Shown piece after piece: positions 18,194 through 27,974 of a stretch of 64,000 nucleotides of DNA. This DNA comes from Halobacteriovorax marinus. Its GTDB lineage: Bacteria > Bdellovibrionota > Bacteriovoracia > Bacteriovoracales > Bacteriovoracaceae. The DNA is taken from positions 248,001-312,000 of the forward strand of contig MAAO01000002.1 in the NCBI GenBank assembly GCA_002163155.1. The letters are read 5' to 3'. Positions within the stretch are counted from its first letter, which is position 1, and each line of letters starts with the position of its first letter. Below the pieces are notes generated by a model. The model was not told the origin of the DNA, did not search any database, and saw only the letters and a list, made by a program, of their open reading frames with translations. A program made the translations under genes and the position numbers.

Positions 18194-19507
18194 ATGAAAA
18201 ATCAATACACAATTTGGGGAACTTTCGCTGAAGCTTCCAAAGAAAAAATGTTTTTGGAAACGACCTGGCAGAAAAATAAGTTCTATGGTTTTCTAACTTA
18301 CTTTCTCTGTTGTCTCTTCTTTGTTTTCGCCGGAGTATTTGGAGATTACCATAGAGTGTTCCATACGCTAGGGGCGAATGAACTTCTTGTTCTAAGATAT
18401 ATTCTCTTACATATCTCTATTAGCTTTTATTATGTCCATAGAAAGAGTTCTAAACGTCCACAGTCGGCTGAGTTGTGGATGGATTCCATGAAGTATCTCT
18501 CTACATTGGTTATTCTTCTTCTCACTATTTGGACCAAGGGAACGAGCATAACATTATTGCCTGGAATCATGATGATGGTGGCGAGCTTCTATGTCATTCT
18601 TCCTGGCAGACTTCTCTCTACTAATATTTGTGCAATAGTTTTACTAATTACTTTTGCGGTATGGCAGAACCCTGCGGTTACCTTTGGCAATGATGTTCAC
18701 AACTATATGATTTTCATGCTCTATGTGATCGAAGTTCTCTTACTCTTTTTTAAATGCAAGATAGATCGTTGGGCGCGGCTTGAATTTGAGACTCAATTAA
18801 AGCTCGATGAGATCAATAGAACCAAAGATAAAATTCTTGCTACGATTGCTCATGATATTAGAAATCCCTTAGCAATTATTCATTCAAAAGCTTCTATGTC
18901 TAATACTCTCTTAAAGAGAGGAGAGTATTCAAAAGTTAAAGAGAGACAGGATTCAATTGTAAAATCTGTTTTAAATTTAGATCAAATGCTCTTAGATATT
19001 GTGGAATGGGCCTTAAGTGAACTTCAGTTGGGGAAGAACTCTAAGAAAGAAGGTTGCATAAATAGTACGGTGAAAAGAGCTATAAACTTTGTAAATGAGC
19101 AAGCAGAGAGTAAAGATATTAACTTCTCCTTAGACCTAGAGCCTACATTGTTCTTCTATGAGGACAAATTAATGGAAACTTGTATAAGAAATATTCTTAC
19201 TAATGCTATTAAATTCTCAACCCATAGAACAGTTATTGATATTTCAGGAGAGAAAGATGGTGCTCAATACGTTTTAAAAGTATCTGATCAAGGTTGTGGA
19301 ATGGAACAAGCATTAGTTAAGAACATCTTAAATGGTTCTAATCACAATTCTGAATTTGGTACGGAAGGGGAAACTGGTACTGGTTTTGGCCTTAAGCTTG
19401 TCAAAAATGTTATTCTTCGGCATGATGGCGAAATGAAGATCAATTCAATCATAGGAAAGGGTACAACTTTCACTTTCCACTTACCGCTAGGTTTAGAAAA
19501 TGCATAA
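18194..19507 (+). CDS. Orphan membrane sensor histidine kinase
   Basis: A 437-residue kinase. The N-terminal 190 residues contain about six hydrophobic helices with short loops, so signal sensing is probably within the membrane. A HisKA dimerisation domain follows with the phospho-acceptor in IAHDIRNPLAI (about residue 220), then a HATPase domain with NAIKFS, DQGCGMEQ and GTGFGLKL (about 330-435). No response regulator is adjacent. The gene overlaps the following parvulin gene by 8 bases, so the two are co-transcribed. A second kinase with the same layout lies at 41721-43076. Confidence 0.87.
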   Translation: MKNQYTIWGTFAEASKEKMFLETTWQKNKFYGFLTYFLCCLFFVFAGVFGDYHRVFHTLGANELLVLRYILLHISISFYYVHRKSSKRPQSAELWMDSMKYLSTLVILLLTIWTKGTSITLLPGIMMMVASFYVILPGRLLSTNICAIVLLITFAVWQNPAVTFGNDVHNYMIFMLYVIEVLLLFFKCKIDRWARLEFETQLKLDEINRTKDKILATIAHDIRNPLAIIHSKASMSNTLLKRGEYSKVKERQDSIVKSVLNLDQMLLDIVEWALSELQLGKNSKKEGCINSTVKRAINFVNEQAESKDINFSLDLEPTLFFYEDKLMETCIRNILTNAIKFSTHRTVIDISGEKDGAQYVLKVSDQGCGMEQALVKNILNGSNHNSEFGTEGETGTGFGLKLVKNVILRHDGEMKINSIIGKGTTFTFHLPLGLENA

Positions 19508-19787
19508 GAGCTTAACCCTTTACCGCGTAAGACATATACTCTTAGAAGATATTGAAGATGCGGAGTACGTGCTCGAAGAACTCGCAAAGGGTGTGAAGTT
19601 TGAAGAATTGGCGAAAGAGCTTTCAGAGTGTGAAAGTGCTGCTAAGGGCGGGAATTTAGGTCAAATTTCTTCCGGTCAAATGGCGCCGGAGTTTGAAAGA
19701 GGTCTCTACAAACTAGAGATTGACGAAATTTCAGGACCTGTCAAAACAGAATTTGGTTATCATATAATTCATCGATTACCGCTCTAG
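19500..19787 (+). CDS. ppiC: Parvulin-type peptidyl-prolyl cis-trans isomerase
   Basis: A 95-residue single-domain parvulin without a signal peptide, so cytoplasmic like E. coli PpiC. Landmarks are VRHILLED at the first strand, FEELAKELSECESAAKGGNLG, the Phe of MAPEFE, and FGYHIIHRL at the C-terminus. It catalyses cis-trans isomerisation of peptidyl-proline bonds. The start overlaps the kinase gene by 8 bases. Confidence 0.9.
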   Translation: MHKSLTLYRVRHILLEDIEDAEYVLEELAKGVKFEELAKELSECESAAKGGNLGQISSGQMAPEFERGLYKLEIDEISGPVKTEFGYHIIHRLPL

Positions 19788-19813
19788 CTCTTTTCAAAGA
19801 GCTTAAAGCTTTC

Positions 19814-19819
19814 TAAAAT
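19814..19819 (+). promoter_or_regulatory. -10 box six bases before the radD ATG (leaderless candidate)
   Basis: TAAAAT at 19814-19819 ends six bases before the ATG at 19826, with TTTTCA at 19791-19796 as a possible -35 at 17-base spacing. There is no ribosome site between them. Confidence 0.4.
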
Positions 19820-19825
19820 AATCCC

Positions 19826-21550
19826 ATGTACAAATTAAGGCCCTACCAGGAAGATGCTGTAACATCTGTGGTGACCCATTTTCAAAGAACAAAAGACCCT
19901 GCGGTCATTGTGCTTCCTACTGGTGCAGGTAAGAGTTTAGTGATTGCTGAACTCGCCCGAATCGCCAAGGGGAGAGTTCTCTGTTTGGCCCACGTGAAAG
20001 AGTTGGTTGAGCAAAATCATGACAAGTATGAAAGTTATGATTTAAAGGGAGGGATTTTTTCAGCAGGTCTACTTAGAAAGGAAACTTCTGAAAAAGTTAT
20101 CTTTGGTTCTATTCAATCAGTAGCGAGGGCAGATGATACATTCTTTGAAGATTTCTCATTACTAGTCATTGATGAATGCCACCGTGTTTCCACTAATGAG
20201 GAAACTCAATACCATCAAGTCATTGCTAAATTAAGAAAATTCAACCCAAAATTGTGTGTCCTCGGATTAACGGCCACTCCTTATAGATTGGGTCTTGGAT
20301 GGATTTATAATTTTCATCACAAGGGATTTATAAAATCCGAAGAGGATAGGTTCTTTAAGAAATGTGTTTATGAGTTACCACTTAGTTTCATGATTAAAAA
20401 TAAGTATCTAACTCCTCCTATAGTGATTGATTCACCTGTGGCCTGTTATGACTTTTCTAAACTTAGACCTAATAGCGAATCAGGAGGATTTTCTATACGA
20501 GATATAGAAGAGCTCTTAACGGATCAAGAGAGAGTGACTCCAGGAATCGTAGGTCACATTATATCTCAATCAAATGAGCGTAATGGAGTTATGATTTTTA
20601 CTTCTTCAGTAAGACATGCCAGAGAAATTCTAGGACTTCTACCTGTTGGTATTTCTTGTATTGTCACTGGTGAAACTCCAGATATTGAGCGAGATGAAAT
20701 CATCGCTAGTTTTAAGAATAGAGAAATTAAATTTCTAGTAAATGTTTCGGTGTTGACGACGGGATTTGATGCTCCTCACGTTGATCTCATTGCCATTTTA
20801 AGACCTACTGAATCTGTAAGTCTCTACCAGCAAATTATTGGACGAGGGCTTAGGTTATATGAGAATAAAGAAGATTGCTTAGTTCTCGATTATACCGGTC
20901 AGGGGCACGATCTCTTTTCCCCTGAAGTGGGTAACGAGAAAATGGGTGAAGATAGCGATCCTGTTCATGTTCTGTGCCCGGACTGCGGTTTTAAAAACCT
21001 CTTCTGGGGAAAAGTGAATAGTGACGGACATGTGTTAGAGCACTACGGACGAAAGTGTCAGGGGGCATTTGAAGATCCAGATACTCTTGAAGTTATTCCT
21101 TGTGGATTTCTCTTTCGTTTTAAAATTTGTGATTGTTGCGGCATTGAAAATGATATTTCAGCGAGACTTTGTAAGACTTGCGATAACGTCTTAATTGATC
21201 CCGATAAGAAACTCAAAGAGGCGATGCAATTAAAAGATGCTCATGTTCTTCAGTGCGACACCATGAATTTTGAAGTTGAGTTAGATAAGAAAGGCCAGGA
21301 AAGGCTAAGTATAAATTACTATGACTTTGATGGAGAGTCTCTCAGTGAAAAATTCTATCTAACAAGGGATGATCAAAAAGGTGCGTTCTTTCATAACTTT
21401 GTAAGACCACACTTAAAGAATCCTGGTCAAAAATTTGATATCCATTCTGCTGAACATATCGCTTTGATTGCTCCCATATTTAGGAAACCACGATTTGTCA
21501 TTGCTAGAAAAGTAAAACATTTCTGGAAGATTCGTGAGAAAGTTTTTTAA
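19826..21550 (+). CDS. radD: RadD-like superfamily 2 helicase/ATPase
   Basis: A 574-residue SF2 protein very like E. coli RadD (YejH) in length and plan. It opens with LRPYQEDAV, Walker A LPTGAGKS, then a DECH box in VIDECHR, LTATPYR, and QQIIGRGLRL as motif VI. After the helicase core there are paired CxxC elements (LCPDCG, CGFLFRF, KICDCC, LCKTC; about residues 385-455), consistent with RadD's zinc-binding region. RadD assists recombination and processing of DNA crossovers with RecA. The C-terminal 100 residues form a separate small domain. The last four bases overlap the convergent GAF gene. Confidence 0.85.
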   Translation: MYKLRPYQEDAVTSVVTHFQRTKDPAVIVLPTGAGKSLVIAELARIAKGRVLCLAHVKELVEQNHDKYESYDLKGGIFSAGLLRKETSEKVIFGSIQSVARADDTFFEDFSLLVIDECHRVSTNEETQYHQVIAKLRKFNPKLCVLGLTATPYRLGLGWIYNFHHKGFIKSEEDRFFKKCVYELPLSFMIKNKYLTPPIVIDSPVACYDFSKLRPNSESGGFSIRDIEELLTDQERVTPGIVGHIISQSNERNGVMIFTSSVRHAREILGLLPVGISCIVTGETPDIERDEIIASFKNREIKFLVNVSVLTTGFDAPHVDLIAILRPTESVSLYQQIIGRGLRLYENKEDCLVLDYTGQGHDLFSPEVGNEKMGEDSDPVHVLCPDCGFKNLFWGKVNSDGHVLEHYGRKCQGAFEDPDTLEVIPCGFLFRFKICDCCGIENDISARLCKTCDNVLIDPDKKLKEAMQLKDAHVLQCDTMNFEVELDKKGQERLSINYYDFDGESLSEKFYLTRDDQKGAFFHNFVRPHLKNPGQKFDIHSAEHIALIAPIFRKPRFVIARKVKHFWKIREKVF

Positions 21551-22206
21551 GCTATTTTAAGCAGCGGAGGAGGAGTTTCCTCTTCTAACTCATGGACAAC
21601 ATGTGACTTAGAGTTTTCAAGTCCTATTGAAATGAGTTTTGCAAACCTCTCAAGCAGGTTAATATCCATTTGTGTGAAACTAAGGGAGTTCGAGATCTCT
21701 TGGTACTCATTGGGCCACTCTTCAGAATAAAAATTTTTCTTATTTATTAATTGAATAACTCCAATGGCCTCATCCTGTGAATTGATTAGGGGAACAGAGA
21801 GCATGGATTTTGTATGATAATTATGGAGTGAATCCAATCTAGCATTAAATTTAAAATCAAAACTAGGGTCTAGTAAGTAGACATCATCTATATTTATCAC
21901 TTCTTTGTTGTGAAAACAGAATGTTGCTAGAGACTTTTCCTCAAGAGAAATATTTAGAGTTTCAAAATGTTTTGTAGAAAAACTCTGATTCTTTAAGACT
22001 TCAAATTGCATACTCAACTTATCTTCTGAGAGTAGATAGAGAGAGCCTCCATCGGCAATTAGTAGGTCCATAGCTTTTTGAACAATTCCTGGAAGTAGAG
22101 TTCTGGCATCTTTTGAACTCATGAGATCAAGAGCGATTGATTCTAATGTATCAAGGCATTCAACTAGTTCGTTCTTATTCAACTTCTTAAGTGTATCGCT
22201 GCTCAT
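21547..22206 (-). CDS. GAF-domain protein
   Basis: A 219-residue cytoplasmic protein with one GAF domain at about residues 20-190. Landmarks are the helix LDLMSSKDARTLLPGIVQKAMDLL, DGGSLYLL, a central strand region, SMLSVPLI and IGVIQLINKKN, which form the GAF core. GAF domains bind small ligands such as cyclic nucleotides. There is no output domain, so it probably works as a sensory partner of another signalling protein. AGAGGAAG precedes the ATG. Convergent with radD by a four-base overlap. Confidence 0.82.
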   Translation of the reverse strand: MSSDTLKKLNKNELVECLDTLESIALDLMSSKDARTLLPGIVQKAMDLLIADGGSLYLLSEDKLSMQFEVLKNQSFSTKHFETLNISLEEKSLATFCFHNKEVINIDDVYLLDPSFDFKFNARLDSLHNYHTKSMLSVPLINSQDEAIGVIQLINKKNFYSEEWPNEYQEISNSLSFTQMDINLLERFAKLISIGLENSKSHVVHELEEETPPPLLKIA

Positions 22207-22345
22207 AATTTCTTCCTCTTAGGTTTTATACCTCTAGATACTAAGCCATTGTGGAAATGTCCTGCGAATGGAATGTTATTTTGGATAGTTAGAAGTATTT
22301 TCGTCTTGGAGAGTACGTTAAATAGACTCAGAAAGTTGCTATTCA

Positions 22346-24205
22346 TTAGAAGTTAATACCTCTTATGTAACCACGGCCCATAATTTGATCGAGTCCCACG
22401 ATATCAACCATGGTCTTGTGAAATTGTTTTCCATAAGTCTTATTGTTTAGAATCGTAAGTAAGCTCTTCGCCTTATTGATTAACTTATCTTTTCTTCTAA
22501 GTTGTGCAAAACGTTTAAAGAGTTTATGGGCGCTTTCAAGTAGTTTAAGTTTTACAAGGTTGGCCTTTTGCTTCTTATTTAACCTCTTTCTTCTCGAATT
22601 ATGAGTAGAGTGACTTCTAAGAAAGTTGGGTACGTAGTACGTCTTCTTATACTGACTACGTACTTCTTCACTTTCCCAACTAAAGGGGTCACTTAAGCCA
22701 AATGAAGAGGCGAGGGAGATCCATAATTCGTGATCAGATACATTTAAGACGCTACTTATGGCGGCTGTTGAGAAACGAATTTTTGCCTCTATTTGTACCT
22801 TTCCATACTTCTTTTTTGCGTCAAAGAGAACTGGGATCCCTGCAGGTATTCCTAGTAGAGAGATGGTTTTAGAAATTGCATTCAATTCCTTTCCTTTCGC
22901 CTTACTATCTTCATAGAAGTAAAGAGTATCTAGAACAAAACTCGCTCTACTAGCATCTGTAAAGAAATCAGGGTTATCTCCATCTAGGGGAACGATAGTA
23001 GAAAACGTTAAGACTTCTTTTTCATCACCACTGAAGCCTGAATGGTCACTAACTCTTTTTAGAGTAACTTCTTCGTAACTAAACTTATTTCCATTTCCAA
23101 GAGTCGTATTGAACTTTGCGTCCACAAAGATATTTCTCTCTCCAGTTCTAAAAATTAAAAGATTTATGGCAAAGTTTGATTCTGTAATTGAGATATCTCC
23201 CTCTTTAATAATATCTAATTTTACAGGAGAGTCTTCTTCCTCTGAAAGATCTTGTAGGACAGTGAAGTCCTTCTTTAAGAAACTTTGGTAAGCAAATAAT
23301 CCTTCTGGATCATTTAAATCAATTTTATAAACGAGAGACTTTGTTTTCTTCTTCACTTTCTTAAAGTTTATAACAAGGGGAGAGTAGCCATCATGACCAT
23401 CGATTCCTATTGATACAGGTAGAGAAATTAAATCTTCAACGTAAACTCCCAGACCAATTCCTATGCCTTTCAAATTTTCATCAATCTTTTCAATTGAAAT
23501 GATAGCGAAATTATCTTCTTCTTTTGCAATACTCACTTTAAGAGTGTGTTTCAGTAACAACTTTACTTTAGGTCCTAGTTCTATAAGTGCTGGAACATCA
23601 ATTCCTAAGAGATCAAATAGACCAACTGAAAGCCTGGTCATTATACCACTTGAAGTTAGAGTTGATATGACTTCTCCATTTGTAAGAGAGTCAAAATCCT
23701 CTCTTTCAAATGGAATTTTTGCTAAATTAAAATTTTCAGCTAGTAGAGCTTCTTTATAAGTTTTAAAGTGGCGAATATTTGTAAATCTCTTCTCCCTGAT
23801 TGGGCTCCCTTGCACATAAGGGAAGTAGAAGGAGAGTAGCAGATTTGAAGTAAGCGTGGCCAGTTGAGTAATGATCTCATCTCCCATTGCTATAGTGTCA
23901 ACAACTAGGAATCCATCATTCATATCGGGAACTATTTGTCTGGAGACTTTAGGGTTTAGCCAACCTTTTTGGTAGATAGTTCCGTACATACCAAGTTTTG
24001 TTTGCTCTTCTATCCATATGGGATTTTCTTGATTACTTATAAGTGGTGCCCATCTCTTTTCTGCTCTTTGATCAATTCTTAAAAGAAGTTCTTTCTCTTC
24101 CTCTAACGTTAAGTTAGAACTTTGAGCAAAGGAGTTTAGTGGTATGAGAATTAATACCAAACAGAAACTTAAGAATGTGGTTTTTACTATAGTTCTATTT
24201 CTCAT
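22346..24205 (-). CDS. Large exported protein of unknown family in an Omp85 operon
   Basis: A 619-residue protein with a signal peptide (cleaved near SFA-QSS, residue 27). No recognised domain. The middle (about residues 230-480) is rich in alternating hydrophobic residues, consistent with extended beta structure, and residues 530-600 are very basic (RRKRLNKKQKANLVKLKLL). Its start shares one base with the stop of the upstream Omp85 gene (TAATG), so they are translationally coupled. By position it could be a periplasmic partner of the Omp85 protein, as TamB is for TamA, but it is far shorter than TamB and no similarity is visible. Confidence 0.65.
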   Translation of the reverse strand: MRNRTIVKTTFLSFCLVLILIPLNSFAQSSNLTLEEEKELLLRIDQRAEKRWAPLISNQENPIWIEEQTKLGMYGTIYQKGWLNPKVSRQIVPDMNDGFLVVDTIAMGDEIITQLATLTSNLLLSFYFPYVQGSPIREKRFTNIRHFKTYKEALLAENFNLAKIPFEREDFDSLTNGEVISTLTSSGIMTRLSVGLFDLLGIDVPALIELGPKVKLLLKHTLKVSIAKEEDNFAIISIEKIDENLKGIGIGLGVYVEDLISLPVSIGIDGHDGYSPLVINFKKVKKKTKSLVYKIDLNDPEGLFAYQSFLKKDFTVLQDLSEEEDSPVKLDIIKEGDISITESNFAINLLIFRTGERNIFVDAKFNTTLGNGNKFSYEEVTLKRVSDHSGFSGDEKEVLTFSTIVPLDGDNPDFFTDASRASFVLDTLYFYEDSKAKGKELNAISKTISLLGIPAGIPVLFDAKKKYGKVQIEAKIRFSTAAISSVLNVSDHELWISLASSFGLSDPFSWESEEVRSQYKKTYYVPNFLRSHSTHNSRRKRLNKKQKANLVKLKLLESAHKLFKRFAQLRRKDKLINKAKSLLTILNNKTYGKQFHKTMVDIVGLDQIMGRGYIRGINF

Positions 24206-26487
24206 TATAAATCATACGCCGGATCATAACTCCCTAACATAAAGTAGAAGGGTCTAAGAATATCTTGGTTGTCGTCACCGTTTAGAGGAATGGCAAAACC
24301 TGCTTCAATATTACTTCTTAGAAAAGTGTCCTTAAGGTTTGCTCTCACTCCAATTCCTGCAACAAGTCTAACATTGGAGAGTTCACTTATATCATTGGCA
24401 ACACTGGCTGCTTCTACAAAGACAACACCTTTTAAGATATTCTTCCAAAGAGGAAATGAATAAGTTAGATTACCACTGGCCACGTAACTTCCTCCGACGA
24501 CACTACCGTCTGGAGAGAGGCTTCTCGATTTATATCCTCTAATTGTCGAGAGCCCACCAGCATAGAATTTCTCATAAAATGGAGTGTTCTCACTTGAATA
24601 ACCAAGGGTGACTCTTCCGCTAATAACGTGATGACTTCCGTGCTCGTTTCTGCCAAGACTTCTATGGGCCATGAACTCTGAAACTGCTTTTAGGTAGGCA
24701 CCGTTATCGGAATAACTTGGAAAGAGCGCAAGCTTCATTCTGTGACCTCTAATTGAGTCTCCAGCACTGTCAACTTCTTCATCTTTATAGACAATGGTAC
24801 TTATCATTCCAATTGTTCTGGAAGTTCCCCTCGCATCGTGAACTTCATTAGCGAGTTCTGTTGAGACATCACTGATATCCATGAACTCAATTCTCGTTCC
24901 AATTCCAATCTTTAAATTATCTGTTATGAGTTTCTTAATCATGAATCTCATGGCGGTTCTAGATCTTTGATAATCTGGTTGCTCAGCTTCTCCATAATTA
25001 AGTGAAATTTCCATTTCATAATCAGAGCCAAGTAGGTGAGGATCCTTATAGATAAGTCCAAGCTTTAGAAGCTCTTCGTCTTTAGAGGCGCTCAGTGAAA
25101 TTGATCTCCCCGCATCGAAGAGATTGGGATTTCTATAACCAATATCACCACCAAGACCTGAGGTATTATAGCCCACTCCAAACTCAATATAGTGTGCTCT
25201 CGCTTCTTCTACAGAGACATAAATAATACCTGAACCTGAAGCATTTGGAGAGTAGTCAATCCTTACGTCATCGTAGAAACCAGTCTTTCTCATTTTATTT
25301 AATGATTCTTGAATCTTATCAGTATTAACAATTTCTCCTGGTACAAAAGATACATCCCTTAGAATGACCTCTTCTTCCATATATTGATTTCCTGTGACTT
25401 TAATTTCTGAAATATGGTGTAATTCTCCCTCTGAAATAAAAATAGAGAGTGTCTTGCTTGTTGGATCGTAATCAGTAATTGTATTTACTAATGGATAACC
25501 TATACGACCGTAGGCTTCTCTGATTTTTTGTAATCCAATTCTGAATTTCTTTTCATTGTATGGGTTGTGAGTTTTAAAATTAAAGAGTTTTAATATCTCA
25601 CTCTCTTCTTTGACCTTATTTCCATTCACTGATAGCTCATCAATTATCGATTGGTGACCTTCAGTAATTGTAAAAGTGACATCTCTATAACCTTTTTTCT
25701 TCTTGTCATTAATTTTATGAGTGATACTTATGTCTAGAAAACCATTCTCTCGGTAGAACTTGGTCAGCTCTAATTGATCTCTCTCTAATGTGAAAATGTT
25801 TAATTTATTCTTAGCGAAGAAGCCACTTTCTTTTGACTTGAACAACTTCTTTAGCTTCTTAAGTTCGAAAGAATGACCACCTTTGATTTTAAGTTCTTTT
25901 AAATTTATTTTTCCTTCAAGTGAGACTACGTGATATCTTACGGACACATCACCATCGTTATTTAAGGAATTTACTTGTTCTGTCACTTCAACGAAAGGGT
26001 AGCCTAACTTTTGATAAGTCTCCTTTATGGTCTGCTTATCTTGATCTATAGCACTACCTTTTAGTAGAAGACCTTTTTGCGCTACCAATTTGTCACGTAT
26101 GTTTAAAATTTCTTCTACTTGAGTAAGTTTTAAACTCACATATTTTATCTTTCTCTTTAATTGAAATTCAAAAACAATCTGAATTAAATCTTCTGATGAT
26201 CCCGGTTCAACTCTTGCGGTAACTTCAGAGTACTCAGGAAATTTATTTGAAAGGGTGTTTACGTCAGTGATTAATTTCTCAGCATCTAAGAGTTCTCCAA
26301 CTTCTAAAGTTGTAATATGCACTAGAGTAGGGTTTTCAAGAGTCTCACCTTGGTCGTTAATATAAGTAATACTCTCAATAGTAACATCTTCAATAGTAGA
26401 AGATTCTTCCTGAGCGCAAACTGATCCTAAGAGGAACAATTGGAGTGAGGCCATGAGAATAAATTGTAAGTATTTTTTTATATTCAT
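24205..26487 (-). CDS. Omp85/TamA-like outer-membrane protein with POTRA repeats
   Basis: A 760-residue outer-membrane protein. After a signal peptide ending near VCA (about residue 25) come several POTRA-like repeats to about residue 430. Each has the strand-helix pattern, for example LKELKIKGGHSFELKKLKKLF, IDELSVNGNKVKEESEILKLF and ISEIKVTGNQYMEEEVILRDV. The C-terminal 330 residues form the Omp85 barrel: a glycine-rich YNTSGLGGDIGYRNPNLF stretch and the lid-lock motif in GGLSTIRGYKSRSLSP, corresponding to VRGY/F. The family inserts or translocates outer-membrane components. AAGGAAG precedes the ATG. Length is close to BamA but the flanking genes are unlike either a bam or a tam locus. Confidence 0.85.
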   Translation of the reverse strand: MNIKKYLQFILMASLQLFLLGSVCAQEESSTIEDVTIESITYINDQGETLENPTLVHITTLEVGELLDAEKLITDVNTLSNKFPEYSEVTARVEPGSSEDLIQIVFEFQLKRKIKYVSLKLTQVEEILNIRDKLVAQKGLLLKGSAIDQDKQTIKETYQKLGYPFVEVTEQVNSLNNDGDVSVRYHVVSLEGKINLKELKIKGGHSFELKKLKKLFKSKESGFFAKNKLNIFTLERDQLELTKFYRENGFLDISITHKINDKKKKGYRDVTFTITEGHQSIIDELSVNGNKVKEESEILKLFNFKTHNPYNEKKFRIGLQKIREAYGRIGYPLVNTITDYDPTSKTLSIFISEGELHHISEIKVTGNQYMEEEVILRDVSFVPGEIVNTDKIQESLNKMRKTGFYDDVRIDYSPNASGSGIIYVSVEEARAHYIEFGVGYNTSGLGGDIGYRNPNLFDAGRSISLSASKDEELLKLGLIYKDPHLLGSDYEMEISLNYGEAEQPDYQRSRTAMRFMIKKLITDNLKIGIGTRIEFMDISDVSTELANEVHDARGTSRTIGMISTIVYKDEEVDSAGDSIRGHRMKLALFPSYSDNGAYLKAVSEFMAHRSLGRNEHGSHHVISGRVTLGYSSENTPFYEKFYAGGLSTIRGYKSRSLSPDGSVVGGSYVASGNLTYSFPLWKNILKGVVFVEAASVANDISELSNVRLVAGIGVRANLKDTFLRSNIEAGFAIPLNGDDNQDILRPFYFMLGSYDPAYDL

Positions 26488-26489
26488 AC

Positions 26490-27806
26490 TTATATCTTCC
26501 TTAGGAGCTTGTTTAATTTCTTTGTTTGTTTCTTTGTAAGGAATTGCCCATGTATTTTAAATATTTCATTTACCAACTTCTTTGCTTCTTTTTTTCTGTG
26601 ATCATAGTAGTAAGCGTGCGCAAGATTAATACTTGCAGCTATTTCATGACCTAGACCTTTGTAATTTAAGAGAAGCTTACTTAGTATCTTAATGGCCGAT
26701 CTGGAACTGTGAGAGTTTCTTCTTCTCTGTGCCTTTGAGAGGTAGAACTTTGCTTTCTCAAGCATCTTACTGGCAAGAAAGGTTCTACAAGTGGCATACT
26801 TCTCACTTAGTTGTGAGTGATCATATTGAGTGGTTAAATTTTTTGGGTAGAGAAAGAAGGCCTTGTGGGCATTCTCACAGAGAGTGGCGTACTTTGCATC
26901 TAGTTTTACATTCTCTGGTAAATATTTGTAACCAAAAGCTCCAATTTCAATAGTGGCCTTTATTAGAGGTTTTTCTTCTTCTAGGAGCTGCGTGTATTTT
27001 AGTATATCTTTCTTAATTGTTTCATCTTCAGTTTGTAGATGTATAAGGATAAATTCTTGAATGAGTGAACGAGATTTTAAATGGGCGAATGCTTCTCTCT
27101 TGCCATTCATTAAGTTGTCATAAGTTCTTTTGGCCCATTTCTTAATCTTAACATTTTCATTTAGCATTGCTGCTTCTAATTCTTCTTTGGCATTGAGCTC
27201 CACTAGTGCTTTAGAGATTTCTAAATTTATTTGTTCAACTTCTTTAGCGAAGAGTGAAATTAAAAGTGGAATACTTTCTTTTACGTGTCTAGCACCAACA
27301 GTAGTGATAGTGACAAATCTTAAATTAGGATTTTTATGGTTGAGAAGTTTTACCAACTCCTTTGATAACTCGCTATCTGCTTGCTTATACCTTTCAAACT
27401 CTTGATCATTCTCAGGGTCAATATTAATTTTCAAAGCTTTCATTGAAGAGACCATATAGAACTTATAAATGAGCTCTGATCCAGTTTTTAAGTACTGTCC
27501 ATAGTGCTCTAGAACTGCAATGTTTTTGGAGCTATTCATTATTCTTAAGACGAGGACTCTTATATCTTTTGAAACTTTAGGTGCATTTTCAATGAGGATT
27601 TTTACTTCTCTTTCACCTATGATCTTATTGGTTAATTTTGTATATTCTAAAACCTTTTCCAATTTTGTAATTTTCTGTGGCTTAGAAAGACTTCCTGTTA
27701 GAGCAACTGATAAGAGCTCATATACACTCTCTGCACGAGCTGAGTGCATGTTTGCACAAACTAGTAGTGTTGTTATGAGAATAGAAAGTATTCGTGTTTT
27801 AAACAC
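26490..27806 (-). CDS. Exported alpha-helical repeat protein (HEAT/TPR-like)
   Basis: A 438-residue protein with a signal peptide (cleaved near ARA, residue 25). Start is GTG at 27806, preceded by AAGGAG. The body is helical: residues about 145-230 contain two HEAT-like pairs (KELVKLLNHKNPNLRFVTITTVG, then SIPLLISLF), and the C-terminal 90 residues resemble TPR helices. It is the first gene of an operon with the Omp85 protein (2-base gap) and the 619-residue protein. Helical-repeat proteins often serve as adaptors, so a role in assembling the Omp85 system is a reasonable guess. The palindrome cgtgttttaaacacg (27793-27807) covers the start codon. Confidence 0.65.
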   Translation of the reverse strand: MFKTRILSILITTLLVCANMHSARAESVYELLSVALTGSLSKPQKITKLEKVLEYTKLTNKIIGEREVKILIENAPKVSKDIRVLVLRIMNSSKNIAVLEHYGQYLKTGSELIYKFYMVSSMKALKINIDPENDQEFERYKQADSELSKELVKLLNHKNPNLRFVTITTVGARHVKESIPLLISLFAKEVEQINLEISKALVELNAKEELEAAMLNENVKIKKWAKRTYDNLMNGKREAFAHLKSRSLIQEFILIHLQTEDETIKKDILKYTQLLEEEKPLIKATIEIGAFGYKYLPENVKLDAKYATLCENAHKAFFLYPKNLTTQYDHSQLSEKYATCRTFLASKMLEKAKFYLSKAQRRRNSHSSRSAIKILSKLLLNYKGLGHEIAASINLAHAYYYDHRKKEAKKLVNEIFKIHGQFLTKKQTKKLNKLLRKI

Positions 27807-27940
27807 GCAAAGCTCCTTAAGTTAAAATAATTAACTTTTATTTGCAATTTTCTTACCGTATTGGGGTGAGATAACGTATTGAAATTTATATTGAAATCTT
27901 ACTTTTGATGTCTAACTAATAGTCAGGTGTCGCTTTATAG

Positions 27941-27962
27941 AGGGCCCAATCAATTGGGCCCT
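27941..27962 (-). terminator. Hairpin after the porin gene
   Basis: A perfect 9-base-pair stem (agggcccaa at 27941-27949 with ttgggccct at 27954-27962) and a four-base loop follow the stop of the minus-strand barrel gene. No T-run follows, so it may be a factor-assisted or weak terminator. Confidence 0.6.
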
Positions 27963-27974
27963 AAGTGGTCAACT

